Under the pieces are notes generated by a model. The model was not told where the DNA came from and made no database searches. It worked only from the letters and a program-made list of their open reading frames with translations. Positions 10,867 to 20,477 of a DNA stretch of 64,000 nt are shown here, in pieces; the stretch's first letter is position 1, and the number at the start of each line of letters is the position of its first letter. Both the position numbers and the translations under genes were made by a program. This DNA is from Candidatus Saccharimonadota bacterium (GTDB lineage Bacteria; Patescibacteriota; Saccharimonadia; Saccharimonadales; UBA4665), in assembly GCA_002746885.1 (NCBI GenBank), contig PDRS01000005.1:351648-415647 (forward strand), in the 5' to 3' direction.

Positions 10867-11298
10867 ATGAAGATACACATTTTGACCATAGGCAAGCCGA
10901 AGCTCGCATATGCGCAGATAGGATTTGAGGAATACGCAAAACGCATGGCGCGCCTACATGAACTACGCATCACGCATCTGGCAGACAGACACTCGAACGA
11001 CGCCGCGAAAATTACGAGCAAAACGCATGGCGCGACCGTTGTGGCACTGGAGATACAAGGTACGCAACATACGTCTGAGGAGTTGGCAGCATTTCTACGT
11101 AAACGCGAGCTGGAGAGCAGGGAGCTATGTTTTGTCATTGGCGGACCAGACGGCCTACCCCAAGCCGTGCGCGACACTGCAGACTTTCAGTGGTCGCTCA
11201 GCCGCCTGACGCTACCGCACGACCTTGCTATGGTCGCGACCCTCGAAGCTCTCTACCGCGCCAGCACAATCAACGCACACCTGCCGTACCACAAGTGA
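10867..11298 (+). CDS. rlmH: 23S rRNA (pseudouridine(1915)-N(3))-methyltransferase RlmH
   Basis: KIHILTIGKPKLAYAQIGFEEYAKRM...LCFVIGGPDGLP...LSRLTLPHDLAMVATLEALYRASTI...PYHK. Confidence 0.95.
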   Translation: MKIHILTIGKPKLAYAQIGFEEYAKRMARLHELRITHLADRHSNDAAKITSKTHGATVVALEIQGTQHTSEELAAFLRKRELESRELCFVIGGPDGLPQAVRDTADFQWSLSRLTLPHDLAMVATLEALYRASTINAHLPYHK

Positions 11299-11378
11299 TA
11301 TAGACAGTAGGTGACAGCTGTGGTAATCTGTTGAAGCCCAATTGGAAATTGCACATCGAAAATTGAGCAAGGCAACCC

Positions 11379-11455
11379 GGCCCCGTCGTCTAGTGGTCCA
11401 GGATATCTGGTTCTCATCCAGAAGATCGCGGGTTCGAACCCCGCCGGGGTCACCA
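11379..11455 (+). tRNA. tRNA-Glu (CTC), CCA encoded
   Basis: Acceptor GGCCCCG/CGGGGTC, anticodon arm TCTGG-TTCTCAT-CCAGA, T arm CGGGTTCGAACCCCG, terminal CCA. Confidence 0.93.
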
Positions 11456-11458
11456 AGT

Positions 11459-11492
11459 AAAACGCTCAGTCGCTAGACTGGGCGTTTTACTT
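11459..11492. terminator. Intrinsic terminator after tRNA-Glu, symmetric
   Basis: GTAAAACGCTCAGTC-GCTA-GACTGGGCGTTTTAC, about 15 bp stem. Confidence 0.8.
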
Positions 11493-11601
11493 AGGCAGAC
11501 TTCACACGGTGACTTGCGGCTGCAAAACCGACTGCATACTCCCTTCATCCGCTTGCTTTTTACAGGGAAAAAACACATACTAGACATAAGCGATTTAGAC
11601 C

Positions 11602-12966
11602 ATGCAAGAATACATAGTAATCGGCGGTGGGGCACTGGTAGTGGTAACACTCGGTATTATCGGGTGGGTGCTTGCTATCAAGCGCAACGGATCTGGCTCG
11701 CAGGTCACCAATAAGCTCGCCCGCTCACTACGGAACGAAAGAGAAAAGTCAGATATCATACTCGGCGCTATTCAGGACGGCGTGGTACTCATAGACGAAC
11801 AACAAATCATTCGCCACTTTAACCAAGGCGCCGTTAACATCACCGGCTGGACGAAACAGGAAGCCGAAGGACTCGACTGGCACTCAGTATTGAAGTTCGT
11901 CAGCGCCAAGGGAGAAACCATTACAAGCGAGCAAACCCCGCTCGCCAAAGCTTTCGCAACCAGTCAGCCGCTCCGGGACAACACTGTCAGCATCAACACA
12001 AAAGCCGCAACAAATGTTGCTACAAATTTCAGCGTTTCACCCCTCATAGACGACAAAAAACAGTGCACTGGTCTTGTGGCAATCTTCCGAGACGTGAGCG
12101 AAGAGCGCGCCGAAGAAAATCAGCGTGCCGAATTCATTAGCACCGCCAGTCACGAGATGCGTACCCCCGTTGCGGCCATAGAAGGCTACCTCAGCCTCGC
12201 CCTCAATGAAAAGGTTGCCACCATAGATAACCGCGCCCGCGACTATCTAGAAAAAGCGCACAGCAGTACCAAACATCTCGGCCAGCTTTTTCAAGATCTC
12301 CTCACCAGTGCCAAGGCCGAAGACGGCCGCCTCACAAACCACCCGCGCGTCACCGAAATGGGTGCTTTTCTGGAACAGCTCGCACAAGACCTGCGATTTT
12401 CGGCCGAAAAAAAGGGTTTATTTATGGAGTTTTTATTTGGCAATTCAGATATAAAAGACGCCAGTGGCAATGGCAAGGCTCATGACATGAACAAAATCGT
12501 GCGGCCGCTGTATTACGTACAGGTCGACCCAGACCGCATGCGCGAAGTTATTACCAATATCTTTGATAACGCCTGTAAATACACCGAAGAGGGCAAAGTC
12601 AGCCTCGGACTAACTGGCAACAACGATGTCGTACAGATTTATATTCGCGACACCGGCGCAGGCATCCCACCAGAAGATGTTCCACATCTGTTCCAGAAGT
12701 TTTATCGGGTAGATAATAGCGCGACCCGCACCATTGGCGGCACCGGACTGGGCTTGTTTATTTGCCGCAAAATCGTCGAGTTGTTCCAGGGGCGATTATG
12801 GGTTGAGAGCGAGCTAGGCAAGGGCAGCACGTTTTACATAAACATTCCGCGCCTCACATCGAAAAAAGCCGAAGAACTCATGGCAGCCGAGACAGTCGCA
12901 CCGCTCGACACAAAAACCATCACACCTTCATCTTCATCAGCAGTATCGACAACGGCAGCAGCGTGA
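11602..12966 (+). CDS. PAS-containing sensor histidine kinase
   Basis: ISTASHEMRTPVAAIEGYLSLAL, NIFDNACKYT, GGTGLGLFICRKIVELFQG. Confidence 0.94.
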   Translation: MQEYIVIGGGALVVVTLGIIGWVLAIKRNGSGSQVTNKLARSLRNEREKSDIILGAIQDGVVLIDEQQIIRHFNQGAVNITGWTKQEAEGLDWHSVLKFVSAKGETITSEQTPLAKAFATSQPLRDNTVSINTKAATNVATNFSVSPLIDDKKQCTGLVAIFRDVSEERAEENQRAEFISTASHEMRTPVAAIEGYLSLALNEKVATIDNRARDYLEKAHSSTKHLGQLFQDLLTSAKAEDGRLTNHPRVTEMGAFLEQLAQDLRFSAEKKGLFMEFLFGNSDIKDASGNGKAHDMNKIVRPLYYVQVDPDRMREVITNIFDNACKYTEEGKVSLGLTGNNDVVQIYIRDTGAGIPPEDVPHLFQKFYRVDNSATRTIGGTGLGLFICRKIVELFQGRLWVESELGKGSTFYINIPRLTSKKAEELMAAETVAPLDTKTITPSSSSAVSTTAAA

Positions 12967-13026
12967 TATACTGCCTAGGTAACAAACTATAAGCACTTTC
13001 ACGAAGCAAGGGTATAAGGGTACACC

Positions 13027-15021
13027 GTGGCAAAACTACTCCTCGTCGAAGACGACAACAATTTACGAGAAATTTATCAAGCACGCCTGAGCGCAGAAGG
13101 CTATGAGATCGTCACCGCCCAAAATGGCGAAGAGGCTCTTTCTGTTGCAAAACAGCAACGTCCTGATCTCGTCATTTCCGATGTTATGATGCCGCGCATA
13201 AGCGGGTTTGAAATGCTCGATATTTTACGCGCCACACCCGAACTTGCTAACACCAAAGTCATCATGCTAACCGCGCTGGGGCAGGCCGAAGACCAAGCAC
13301 GCGCTGGCAGACTCGGCGCCGACAAGTACCTCGTAAAGTCACAGGTTACTCTTGAGGATATCGTCAACTGTGCCCGCGAGCTTTTGAGCGACACAAAAAC
13401 CACTACGCCAGCACCCGCAGATGATACTTCTGCCACCACCGCTGCCGCTACTGGCGCGGCGGCCGCGACAACGCCAGATCCAGCGGTAGCAGCAGGTTCA
13501 GCAACCGCCCCAACATCCCCAGCAGACCCAGCCGCCGTTCCCGAACAAACAGAACCGGTTGTTACCCAGCCGCAGACCGATCCAGCACCAACCGCAGCCC
13601 AAGACGACAGTAGTGATAATCCAGCGGCGACCGTAGATACGCCCGATCCAGCAGAACCAGCGGCAATAGCCAGCCCTACTGCAGCTACAAACCAACCCGA
13701 CGCGCAGTCAGCGACCACGGAACCAGAACCAGCGCCAACGCCAGAAACGCAACCCTCCGAGCCGACTCTGTCGGCGCCAGAACCAGCCACGCCAGCGCCA
13801 TCCGCAGAAAGTCCTGCGCCAGAAGCACCCGCCCAAACAAGCTCAACGCAAACTGCAGCAAGCCAAGACACCGCCACCCCCGAACCAGAACCCGTGCTTC
13901 CTCCAGTAGAAACACCCGAATCAACACCCCCGACAGACCCCCAGTCGCCAGCAAGCCCGAGCAGTCCCGAACAGGAGGCAGCGCAAGACACGCCAGCCAC
14001 CGCAGAGCAGCCGCAGACACCCGCTAGTATTACGCCTCCAGCAGATCAGCAAACACTCGCCGCCGAAGAGGCGACTATAGATTCGCAAATCGCCTCGTTT
14101 GCCAATGCGGCGACAGAATCAGCTCCAGAAACAGCGACAGCACAAGCAACAGAGCCTACGGCAGAGACAGCTCCCGAGCCAACCACAGAGCCAACCACAG
14201 AATCAGCAACGGGTTCAACGTCAGAGACAACGACAAAGCCAACCCCCGCGACCGAAGCCCCCGCGGCTCCATCTGCCGAGCAAAACGAAATAGCTAACGA
14301 ACAAACCCTCACAGAAGCCGTCGAAGACTTAGCGGCCGCCGTCAATGAGCCGCCCGCGCCAGCTTTACCCCCCAGCCAAAAAACAGTACCCGGGGAAGAA
14401 CCAGCCGCCACGAACAGCCCCGCCCCCGAAGCTACTCCCGCAGCAACGCCAGAACCAGCAACAGAACCCGCCCCGACCGCACCTGCAAAATCCATTCCTG
14501 TCGTAGTGTCTGGCGATGACCAATCTCAACCGTCCGACGCTGCAACGCCAGCGCCCGCAACGCCAGCGCCAGAAACAGCACCAACACCAGAAACACAACC
14601 CGCCGAGGCAGCTCCATCAGATACTGAATCAGTCACGCCAGCCGCAGCTGCGCAACCGACCGAGGAAAAACCCGCATCGCCTCAGCTTCCGCCACCCGCC
14701 GACGACGACTCGGAACAAGTAACCGTCGCCGGAAAAAAGGTTATAAAACCTCTCAACGACATCACGAAAGGACCCAACCTAGACGAGCTTCTCGCCAAAG
14801 AAGCTGCCAAAGAGCAGGCTAACGCGGCTACCAACACACAAGCAGTCGTAGGAGGTACAACACCTACTCAACCGACAAACCAACCAGCAACAGCACCTGG
14901 CCTTCCAGAAAAACCCACCCAGCAAACTCAGCAGCCAGCGACACCACAGCAGCCCGCCGCTGCACCCCAACCACCCGTTCAGCAGCCCGCCGCAGACGAC
15001 CCGAACAGCATCGCGCTCTAA
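13027..15021 (+). CDS. Response regulator receiver fused to a ~500-aa Ala/Pro/Thr/Glu low-complexity region
   Basis: Receiver LLLVEDDNNLREIY...DLVISDVMMPRISGFEML...DKYLVKSQ, then PTE-rich sequence; C-terminal KKVIKPLNDITKGPNLDELLAKEAAKE. Confidence 0.9.
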   Translation: MAKLLLVEDDNNLREIYQARLSAEGYEIVTAQNGEEALSVAKQQRPDLVISDVMMPRISGFEMLDILRATPELANTKVIMLTALGQAEDQARAGRLGADKYLVKSQVTLEDIVNCARELLSDTKTTTPAPADDTSATTAAATGAAAATTPDPAVAAGSATAPTSPADPAAVPEQTEPVVTQPQTDPAPTAAQDDSSDNPAATVDTPDPAEPAAIASPTAATNQPDAQSATTEPEPAPTPETQPSEPTLSAPEPATPAPSAESPAPEAPAQTSSTQTAASQDTATPEPEPVLPPVETPESTPPTDPQSPASPSSPEQEAAQDTPATAEQPQTPASITPPADQQTLAAEEATIDSQIASFANAATESAPETATAQATEPTAETAPEPTTEPTTESATGSTSETTTKPTPATEAPAAPSAEQNEIANEQTLTEAVEDLAAAVNEPPAPALPPSQKTVPGEEPAATNSPAPEATPAATPEPATEPAPTAPAKSIPVVVSGDDQSQPSDAATPAPATPAPETAPTPETQPAEAAPSDTESVTPAAAAQPTEEKPASPQLPPPADDDSEQVTVAGKKVIKPLNDITKGPNLDELLAKEAAKEQANAATNTQAVVGGTTPTQPTNQPATAPGLPEKPTQQTQQPATPQQPAAAPQPPVQQPAADDPNSIAL

Positions 15022-15063
15022 ACATATAAGCTCATCTAGCAGTAAACGCAGTATACTAGTGTT

Positions 15064-15744
15064 ATGCGTATCAATAAGTATGTGGCGTACACTTCGTCGC
15101 TCAGCCGCCGTGCGGCCGATGCCGCCATCACCGACGGCCGCGTAACGATAAATAACCGCGTAGCCCAAACCGGATCCCAGGTGCAGCCAACGGATACAGT
15201 ATGTCTGGACGGCACACGACTCACCCCAGCCGCCACCCACACGACTATCATACTCAACAAACCCACAGGGTACGTTTGCTCGCGAAACGGGCAGGGTAGT
15301 AAAACCGTTTTTGCACTTTTGCCGTCCAAATACCAGCACCTGCAGCCTGTCGGCCGCCTCGACAAGGACTCTTCCGGTCTACTGCTCTTAACAAGCGACG
15401 GCGACCTCGCCAACCAGCTAACCCATCCCCGATACGCCAAAACAAAGGTTTACGAAATCACGCTCGACAAACCTCTCCAGCCCCATCATCAACAGCTAAT
15501 CACCGACCGCGGTATCATGCTCGAAGACGGCCTCTCCCGTTTTACTATCACAAGACAAGACTCAAAAAACATGAGTCATAGACATCCTACGTACGAAGTA
15601 CGCATGCAGGAAGGCCGCAATCGCCAAATTCGCCGCAGTTTCGCTGCCCTCGGCTACACCGTCACCACACTCCACCGCACCCACTTCGGCCCCTACGCCC
15701 TCAAAGATTTGCAAATTGGCGCATATTGTACCGTCCAGGTGTAA
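15064..15744 (+). CDS. Ribosomal large/small subunit pseudouridine synthase (RluB/RsuA family)
   Basis: S4-like N-terminus MRINKYVAYTSSLSRRAADAAI; VGRLDKDSSGLLLLTSDGDLANQLTHPRYAKTKVYEI; EGRNRQIRR. Confidence 0.93.
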   Translation: MRINKYVAYTSSLSRRAADAAITDGRVTINNRVAQTGSQVQPTDTVCLDGTRLTPAATHTTIILNKPTGYVCSRNGQGSKTVFALLPSKYQHLQPVGRLDKDSSGLLLLTSDGDLANQLTHPRYAKTKVYEITLDKPLQPHHQQLITDRGIMLEDGLSRFTITRQDSKNMSHRHPTYEVRMQEGRNRQIRRSFAALGYTVTTLHRTHFGPYALKDLQIGAYCTVQV

Positions 15745-15781
15745 TTGGCGCCAGTACATGACCGCTGTTATACTGGAAAGA

Positions 15782-17293
15782 ATGAGTAGTAAATTACCGA
15801 TTGTGGCCATAGTAGGGCGGGCAAACGTGGGGAAGAGCAGTCTTTTCAACGCCGTACTCGAACGGCGCGAAGCCATTGTAGCGCAAGAAGCAGGCACCAC
15901 GCGAGATAGCGTATGGGCGAAAGCCTCGTGGTCTGCGCCGCACGACAACCGCCCAAACACCACCGCAGGCGATACGCCTGCCAACTCCAGCGCGCCTCTT
16001 TCGTCTCACGAGTCTTCCGCTAAAAACCGTTTCGATTTTTGGCTAGTCGACACCGCTGGCATGAAAACCGCCGAAGACGACTTTGAGTTTACCATTCAAG
16101 AACAGATTACTCAGGCGGCCGACAGCGCCGATATCATATGGGTGGTCGTAGAAGCCAACGTGCCTATCGGCGAGGAAGATCGCCGCGTTGCCAAAATCGC
16201 CCTCAAAAGCGGCAAACCAGTTTTTCTCGTCGTCAACAAGGTAGATAAAGCGCGCGGACACGACCTACAGGGGTTCGACCGGCTCGGTATTCGCCACATT
16301 TTTCCAACCAGCACCACGCAAAATCGCGGTATTTCACAGCTGCTCGACACGCTCGCGCAACAAATTCCACAAAAAGTCCTCAGCGACAACCCAAACAAGG
16401 TAAAGCTCGCCTTGCTCGGCCGCCCAAATGTCGGTAAAAGCGCGCTTTTCAACACCCTAGCAAAAAAACAGCAAGCCATCGTAGCTGACCGCGCCGGTAC
16501 TACCCGCGATGTCAACCGCACGAGCGTTCGTTACGAAGGCCGCGAAATTGAGCTACTAGACACCGCTGGTATTCGCCGCAGCGGAAAAATCGGACGGGGA
16601 ATCGAACATTTCAGCATCATTCGCAGCCTCGCCGCCATAGAGCAAGCTGATGTATGCTTACTCCTCATGGACGTAAACGAGCTCAACACCGGCCTCGACC
16701 AAAAAATCGCTGGCATGATAGAGGAAGCGGGCAAGGGACTCATTATCGTCGTCAGTAAATGGGATAGCGTAGAAGGAAAAGATGCCTACACCAGAGACGC
16801 CCTCGCCCCGCAGATCGCTGACGCCTTTAGTTTCGTCCCCTGGGCGCCGCTCATCTTTACTAGTAGCCTTACGGGGCAAAATGTCACCAAAATTTTCGAC
16901 CTCACGCTCCAAGTAGCGGAGCATCGGCGGACTCGCATCGCCACCAGCGCATTAAACACCTGGCTCGCAAGCATCACCGCAAAACACCCGCCCGCCGGAC
17001 TCAAAAACCGCGCCCCAAAGCTCAATTACATGATTCAGGAAACAGACAACCCTACGCCTGCTTTCAAGATATTTGGCGCTCACACTCGTTTTCTTCACTG
17101 GAGCTACAAGCGCTACATGGAGCGCGAACTCCGACAGGAATGGAACTTCGATGGCACAGCTGTGCAACTGTGGTTTATCGAAAAAGAAGGCCGCCACAAA
17201 CACGGCAATAGCCCAACCAAAGCACCCCGATCCGGCACACAACGAAAAATCGTGAAAAATAAAAAACGAAGCGGTAAAATGAGAAAGACATGA
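15782..17293 (+). CDS. der: Ribosome biogenesis GTPase Der
   Basis: Two G domains (VGRANVGKSSLFNAV and LGRPNVGKSALFNTL) plus KH-like C-terminus. Start moved to MSSKLPIVAIVG. Confidence 0.96.
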   Translation: MSSKLPIVAIVGRANVGKSSLFNAVLERREAIVAQEAGTTRDSVWAKASWSAPHDNRPNTTAGDTPANSSAPLSSHESSAKNRFDFWLVDTAGMKTAEDDFEFTIQEQITQAADSADIIWVVVEANVPIGEEDRRVAKIALKSGKPVFLVVNKVDKARGHDLQGFDRLGIRHIFPTSTTQNRGISQLLDTLAQQIPQKVLSDNPNKVKLALLGRPNVGKSALFNTLAKKQQAIVADRAGTTRDVNRTSVRYEGREIELLDTAGIRRSGKIGRGIEHFSIIRSLAAIEQADVCLLLMDVNELNTGLDQKIAGMIEEAGKGLIIVVSKWDSVEGKDAYTRDALAPQIADAFSFVPWAPLIFTSSLTGQNVTKIFDLTLQVAEHRRTRIATSALNTWLASITAKHPPAGLKNRAPKLNYMIQETDNPTPAFKIFGAHTRFLHWSYKRYMERELRQEWNFDGTAVQLWFIEKEGRHKHGNSPTKAPRSGTQRKIVKNKKRSGKMRKT

Positions 17294-17411
17294 TCCAAGC
17301 GCAAAAAACCAAACAACAGGGAAGGCGACCGCATCGCCCAACAGAAAGGGCGACGCTATCCCTGTTCGCGCTAAGGAAAACTGAAGCAACCCAACTCGGA
17401 GGAAAAAGTCT

Positions 17412-18050
17412 ATGGCTTTGTTCGTAAAACGCCCCGAAATCGGAAGTCGTTTGAGTTTCACGACCTACGGCATGAACAAAACCCTTCTGCTCGTCGGGCT
17501 CGGTAACCCTGGCCGCGAGTACGACGGCACGCGGCACAACATTGGTTTTGCTTGTCTTGACGCCTTTGCCGCCGCAAACGATTTTGAGCCGTGGGTGAAT
17601 AAAACAGACATGAAATGCACGCTAGCCACCAAAACCGTGGGCGACACCCGTGTTATCTTGTGCAAGCCCCAGACCTTTATGAACCTCAGCGGCGAAGCCG
17701 TACAGGCCGTACTGCATTTTTATAAGCTCAACCTCGAACAAGTCGTCGTCGTGTACGATGACGTAGCGGTCGATTTCGGCCAAGTTCGCCTGCGCCGCGG
17801 CGGCAGCAGCGCTGGTCATAATGGCATCAAAAACATCACAAAACACTTGAGCAGTGAAGACTATGGCCGCGTGCGCGTAGGGGTCGGACCCAAAAAACCT
17901 GAGCAGATCGATTCCGCCGACTTCGTTCTCCAAACATTCAGCGCAAAAGAGCAGGAAAACATACCGAAGCTTCTGCGTGAAACCAACGCCACCCTCAGCG
18001 AACTCGCCTATGGCTCACCTCTCACCCCCGACACACGCAGCTTTTTATAG
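17412..18050 (+). CDS. pth: Peptidyl-tRNA hydrolase
   Basis: LLVGLGNPGREYDGTRHNIGFACLD...KPQTFMNLSGEAVQ...GGSSAGHNGIKNI; GGAGG at correct spacing. Confidence 0.96.
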   Translation: MALFVKRPEIGSRLSFTTYGMNKTLLLVGLGNPGREYDGTRHNIGFACLDAFAAANDFEPWVNKTDMKCTLATKTVGDTRVILCKPQTFMNLSGEAVQAVLHFYKLNLEQVVVVYDDVAVDFGQVRLRRGGSSAGHNGIKNITKHLSSEDYGRVRVGVGPKKPEQIDSADFVLQTFSAKEQENIPKLLRETNATLSELAYGSPLTPDTRSFL

Positions 18051-18174
18051 CTATCTTTGTTGAGTCACGCAGCTTCCACGCCACGTCCGCAGTTCAAACA
18101 CAGTGTTCGTAACACGAGGGTCCGCTAGACGGTGCTATACTACGAAAAGAACGTTGAGGTAATCAAGGAGAAAA

Positions 18175-18831
18175 ATGGCCGATCAGCAAAAACCTACTCT
18201 AGTTATAACCGGCGCGGCAGGAGGGCTTGGGCGCGAGCTATCACGCGTAGCCAGCGACGCAGGATATCACGTGTATGGGGTAGTCAGAAGTGACGACGAC
18301 GAGGTTTCTTCCGGGACGCAGAAAATCATTGCCGACCTCGAAGACCCCGAAGCGGTCAAAGCAGGCTTTCGGGCGATTGCCGCCGACTCGCAATCATCAA
18401 ATATCGCGGTCATCGCAAACGCGGGAAAATATGTCAGTCTAGAGGTAAGCGAGTGGACTGCCGAGGTGTTTCGAGACATGTGGAATGCCAATTTTATTAC
18501 CGCACTCAACACGACTATTGCGGCTCAGGAAGTTTTTGCATCTGGACGCGTCGTGTATCTTCTGGGGCAAAACGCGTTTGAGCCCAACGACGGTTCTGGT
18601 CCGTACGGTGTCGCCAAGATGGCGATCAATCGGATGGTTGAGTCGCTGCGACTAGAAGACAAAGGCCGGCCGTGGGACTATTCGTTGATCGCCAGCGGCT
18701 CAATAAACACGTGGTCCGACACGGCAGAGCCAGAAACCATAGACATCAATGAAGCAGCTCAAGAAATCCTCAGGGTCGCCCTCTGGAACGGCACAAGCGC
18801 GCCAGCTTTCTTGCTGATGACGCCGAGCTGA
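18175..18831 (+). CDS. SDR-family oxidoreductase
   Basis: LVITGAAGGLGRELSRVASDAGYHVYGVVR; YGVAK; AAGGAG upstream. Confidence 0.85.
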   Translation: MADQQKPTLVITGAAGGLGRELSRVASDAGYHVYGVVRSDDDEVSSGTQKIIADLEDPEAVKAGFRAIAADSQSSNIAVIANAGKYVSLEVSEWTAEVFRDMWNANFITALNTTIAAQEVFASGRVVYLLGQNAFEPNDGSGPYGVAKMAINRMVESLRLEDKGRPWDYSLIASGSINTWSDTAEPETIDINEAAQEILRVALWNGTSAPAFLLMTPS

Positions 18832-18913
18832 AGCCTCGATTGGTCACTTGGCAGCTGTCTGGCGCATTGCGCAAAACCGATCCGCGCGGCAACCCTCGCA
18901 AGGTACTCACACT

Positions 18914-18965
18914 CAAAAAAACACAAAAGGCCTTACAAGAGGGGGTGGGCACCGCTTGTAAGGCC
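18914..18965 (-). terminator. Intrinsic terminator of the candidate ncRNA
   Basis: GGCCTTACAAG...CTTGTAAGGCC 11 bp perfect stem, followed on - by TTTTGTGTTTTTTT. Confidence 0.85.
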
Positions 18966-19365
18966 ATTTATGGAGACCACCGAAGTGATCTCCCTCCACC
19001 CTTCAACCCACCCTCAGACAGCGAAACATCGATACACCTATGAAGTCTACGGTGACGTGTCTCCCCACCGCACGCGGCGCGGGGAACCGTTCAGGCTCAC
19101 TCCTTATCTGGGGTCTTCGCAAAGCCAACGGCTTCGCCAAGGTCCTAGTTAAAGGGGTTAGTTTGTTTTAGAACGTCTACTCGACGAGATGTCGAAAAAA
19201 AGAAAAGTGGAGGGTAACAACTTTTGCCATCCGCTTACTAGCAGACAGTGGCACGCTCTAAAACAATCTAACAGTTGTTCTCGCGCTACTGCACAAGAAC
19301 AGTTAGAATGGGGTAATATAAGGTGCGAAAGTGTCGTTCACGCAAGCGTGCACAACGCTTATGAG
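18914..19365 (-). ncRNA. Candidate ~450-nt structured non-coding RNA, family not recognised
   Basis: Minus-strand TTGACA(19399-19394)-17 nt-TAAAAT(19376-19371); terminator at 18965-18914; stems 19165-19175/19254-19264, 19119-19126/19130-19137, 18972-18980/18985-18993 (UUCG loop) pair better on - (G.U) than on + (A.C); no convincing ORF. Confidence 0.75.
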
Positions 19366-19370
19366 TTGCC

Positions 19371-19399
19371 ATTTTAGCAAAAACGTGTCATATTGTCAA
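19371..19399 (-). promoter_or_regulatory. Sigma70-type promoter of the candidate ncRNA
   Basis: TTGACA-17-TAAAAT read on minus strand. Confidence 0.85.
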
Positions 19400-19418
19400 T
19401 ACTTTTTCACTATTTGGT

Positions 19419-20282
19419 ATGAAAGTAAAAAAAGTTACATTAAACGATAATGCTTATCCTTCTGTATTGAAGGATATTGCCTCGCCGCCAAAAGAACTCT
19501 ACTACCTAGGAGCAGAGCCAGCCGCATGGCTAAAGCGTCCGCGAGTAGCCATCGTTGGCAGCCGCGCCATAACACCATATGGCAAAATCGTCACAACGCA
19601 ACTAGCGGCTGCACTGGCCGAACGAAACATCAGTATCGTGAGCGGGCTTGCCCTTGGGGTTGATGCGGTAGCCCACCAGGCAGCGACACAGTCTGGCGGC
19701 CTGCACATTGCCGTGCTGGCAAACGGCCTCAATCAAATATATCCAGCGAGCAACACTTCGCTAGCGCGCAAACTGCTTGAGCAGGGTGGAACAATTATCT
19801 CAGAGTACCCCGAAGGTATGCCGAGCCTGAAACAAAACTTCGTCGCCCGCAACCGCATCATCGCTGGACTAGCCGATGCACTACTCATCACCGAAGCCTC
19901 CGACAAAAGTGGTACGCTACACACTGCCCGTTTTGCTATGGAGCAGGGCAGAGATGTCATGGTCGTACCAGGCAACATCACCAGCCCAAACAGCGTAGGC
20001 TGCAACCAACTCATAAAGTCAGGCGCCACACCAGTGACATCTCTGGAAGATATTCTCTTTGTGCTCGGTGCGAAAAACCTCGCAACAACAACGTACATAC
20101 ACAAAGGAGACACCCCAGAAGAGCAGCTACTACTAGATCTCCTGTACAACGGCGTCAGCGACGCCCACGATTTATTAATGGAAAGCGGCCTAACACCTAC
20201 GCAGTTTAGCCAAACCCTCACCATGCTTGAACTCTCTGGGAAAATCAATCCACTCGGAAACAATCATTGGGCGCCGGCATAA
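19419..20282 (+). CDS. dprA: DNA processing protein DprA
   Basis: VAIVGSRAITPYGKIVTTQLAAALAERNISIVSGLALGVDAVAHQAA...GGTIISEYPEG...FVARNRIIAGLADALLITEAS. Confidence 0.95.
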   Translation: MKVKKVTLNDNAYPSVLKDIASPPKELYYLGAEPAAWLKRPRVAIVGSRAITPYGKIVTTQLAAALAERNISIVSGLALGVDAVAHQAATQSGGLHIAVLANGLNQIYPASNTSLARKLLEQGGTIISEYPEGMPSLKQNFVARNRIIAGLADALLITEASDKSGTLHTARFAMEQGRDVMVVPGNITSPNSVGCNQLIKSGATPVTSLEDILFVLGAKNLATTTYIHKGDTPEEQLLLDLLYNGVSDAHDLLMESGLTPTQFSQTLTMLELSGKINPLGNNHWAPA

Positions 20283-20411
20283 GCCGTCAACCCCACAGCC
20301 AAGCGCCAAGCAAGCACACAGGACAGAACGGCATAGCAAACAAGCCATATCGCTCGCCGTGTTGACAGCTCGGCGAGCAATCGCCGCTCGATCCGTAAAC
20401 CAAAACCACTG

Positions 20412-20440
20412 TTGACAGACGCGGTTCGGACAGCTATGCT
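20412..20440 (+). promoter_or_regulatory. Promoter upstream of topA
   Basis: TTGACA-17-TATGCT. Confidence 0.6.
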
Positions 20441-20477
20441 TGCACGTCGGCAACATAGTAAGTAAAGTAGTGTCTAC

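Noticed and set aside
13101-14000. 299-aa antisense ORF (Gly/Ser/Ala/Val rich) and other long shadow ORFs in 13-15 kb
   Set aside because: Mirror frames of the low-complexity GC-rich receiver-fusion gene; no plausible protein composition.
19165-19264. GTTTTAGAGC-like arms resembling a Cas9 repeat/tracrRNA
   Set aside because: No repeat array, no cas genes in the window; the arms pair with each other as part of the larger RNA fold.
18914-19365. RNase P RNA, tmRNA, SRP or 6S identity for the 19-kb RNA
   Set aside because: I looked for GAGGAAAGTCC/ACAGAA (RNase P), a tRNA-like 3' end and ALAA tag (tmRNA) and GGAAGGAAGCAG (SRP) on both strands and did not find them. A diverged member cannot be excluded without cmscan.
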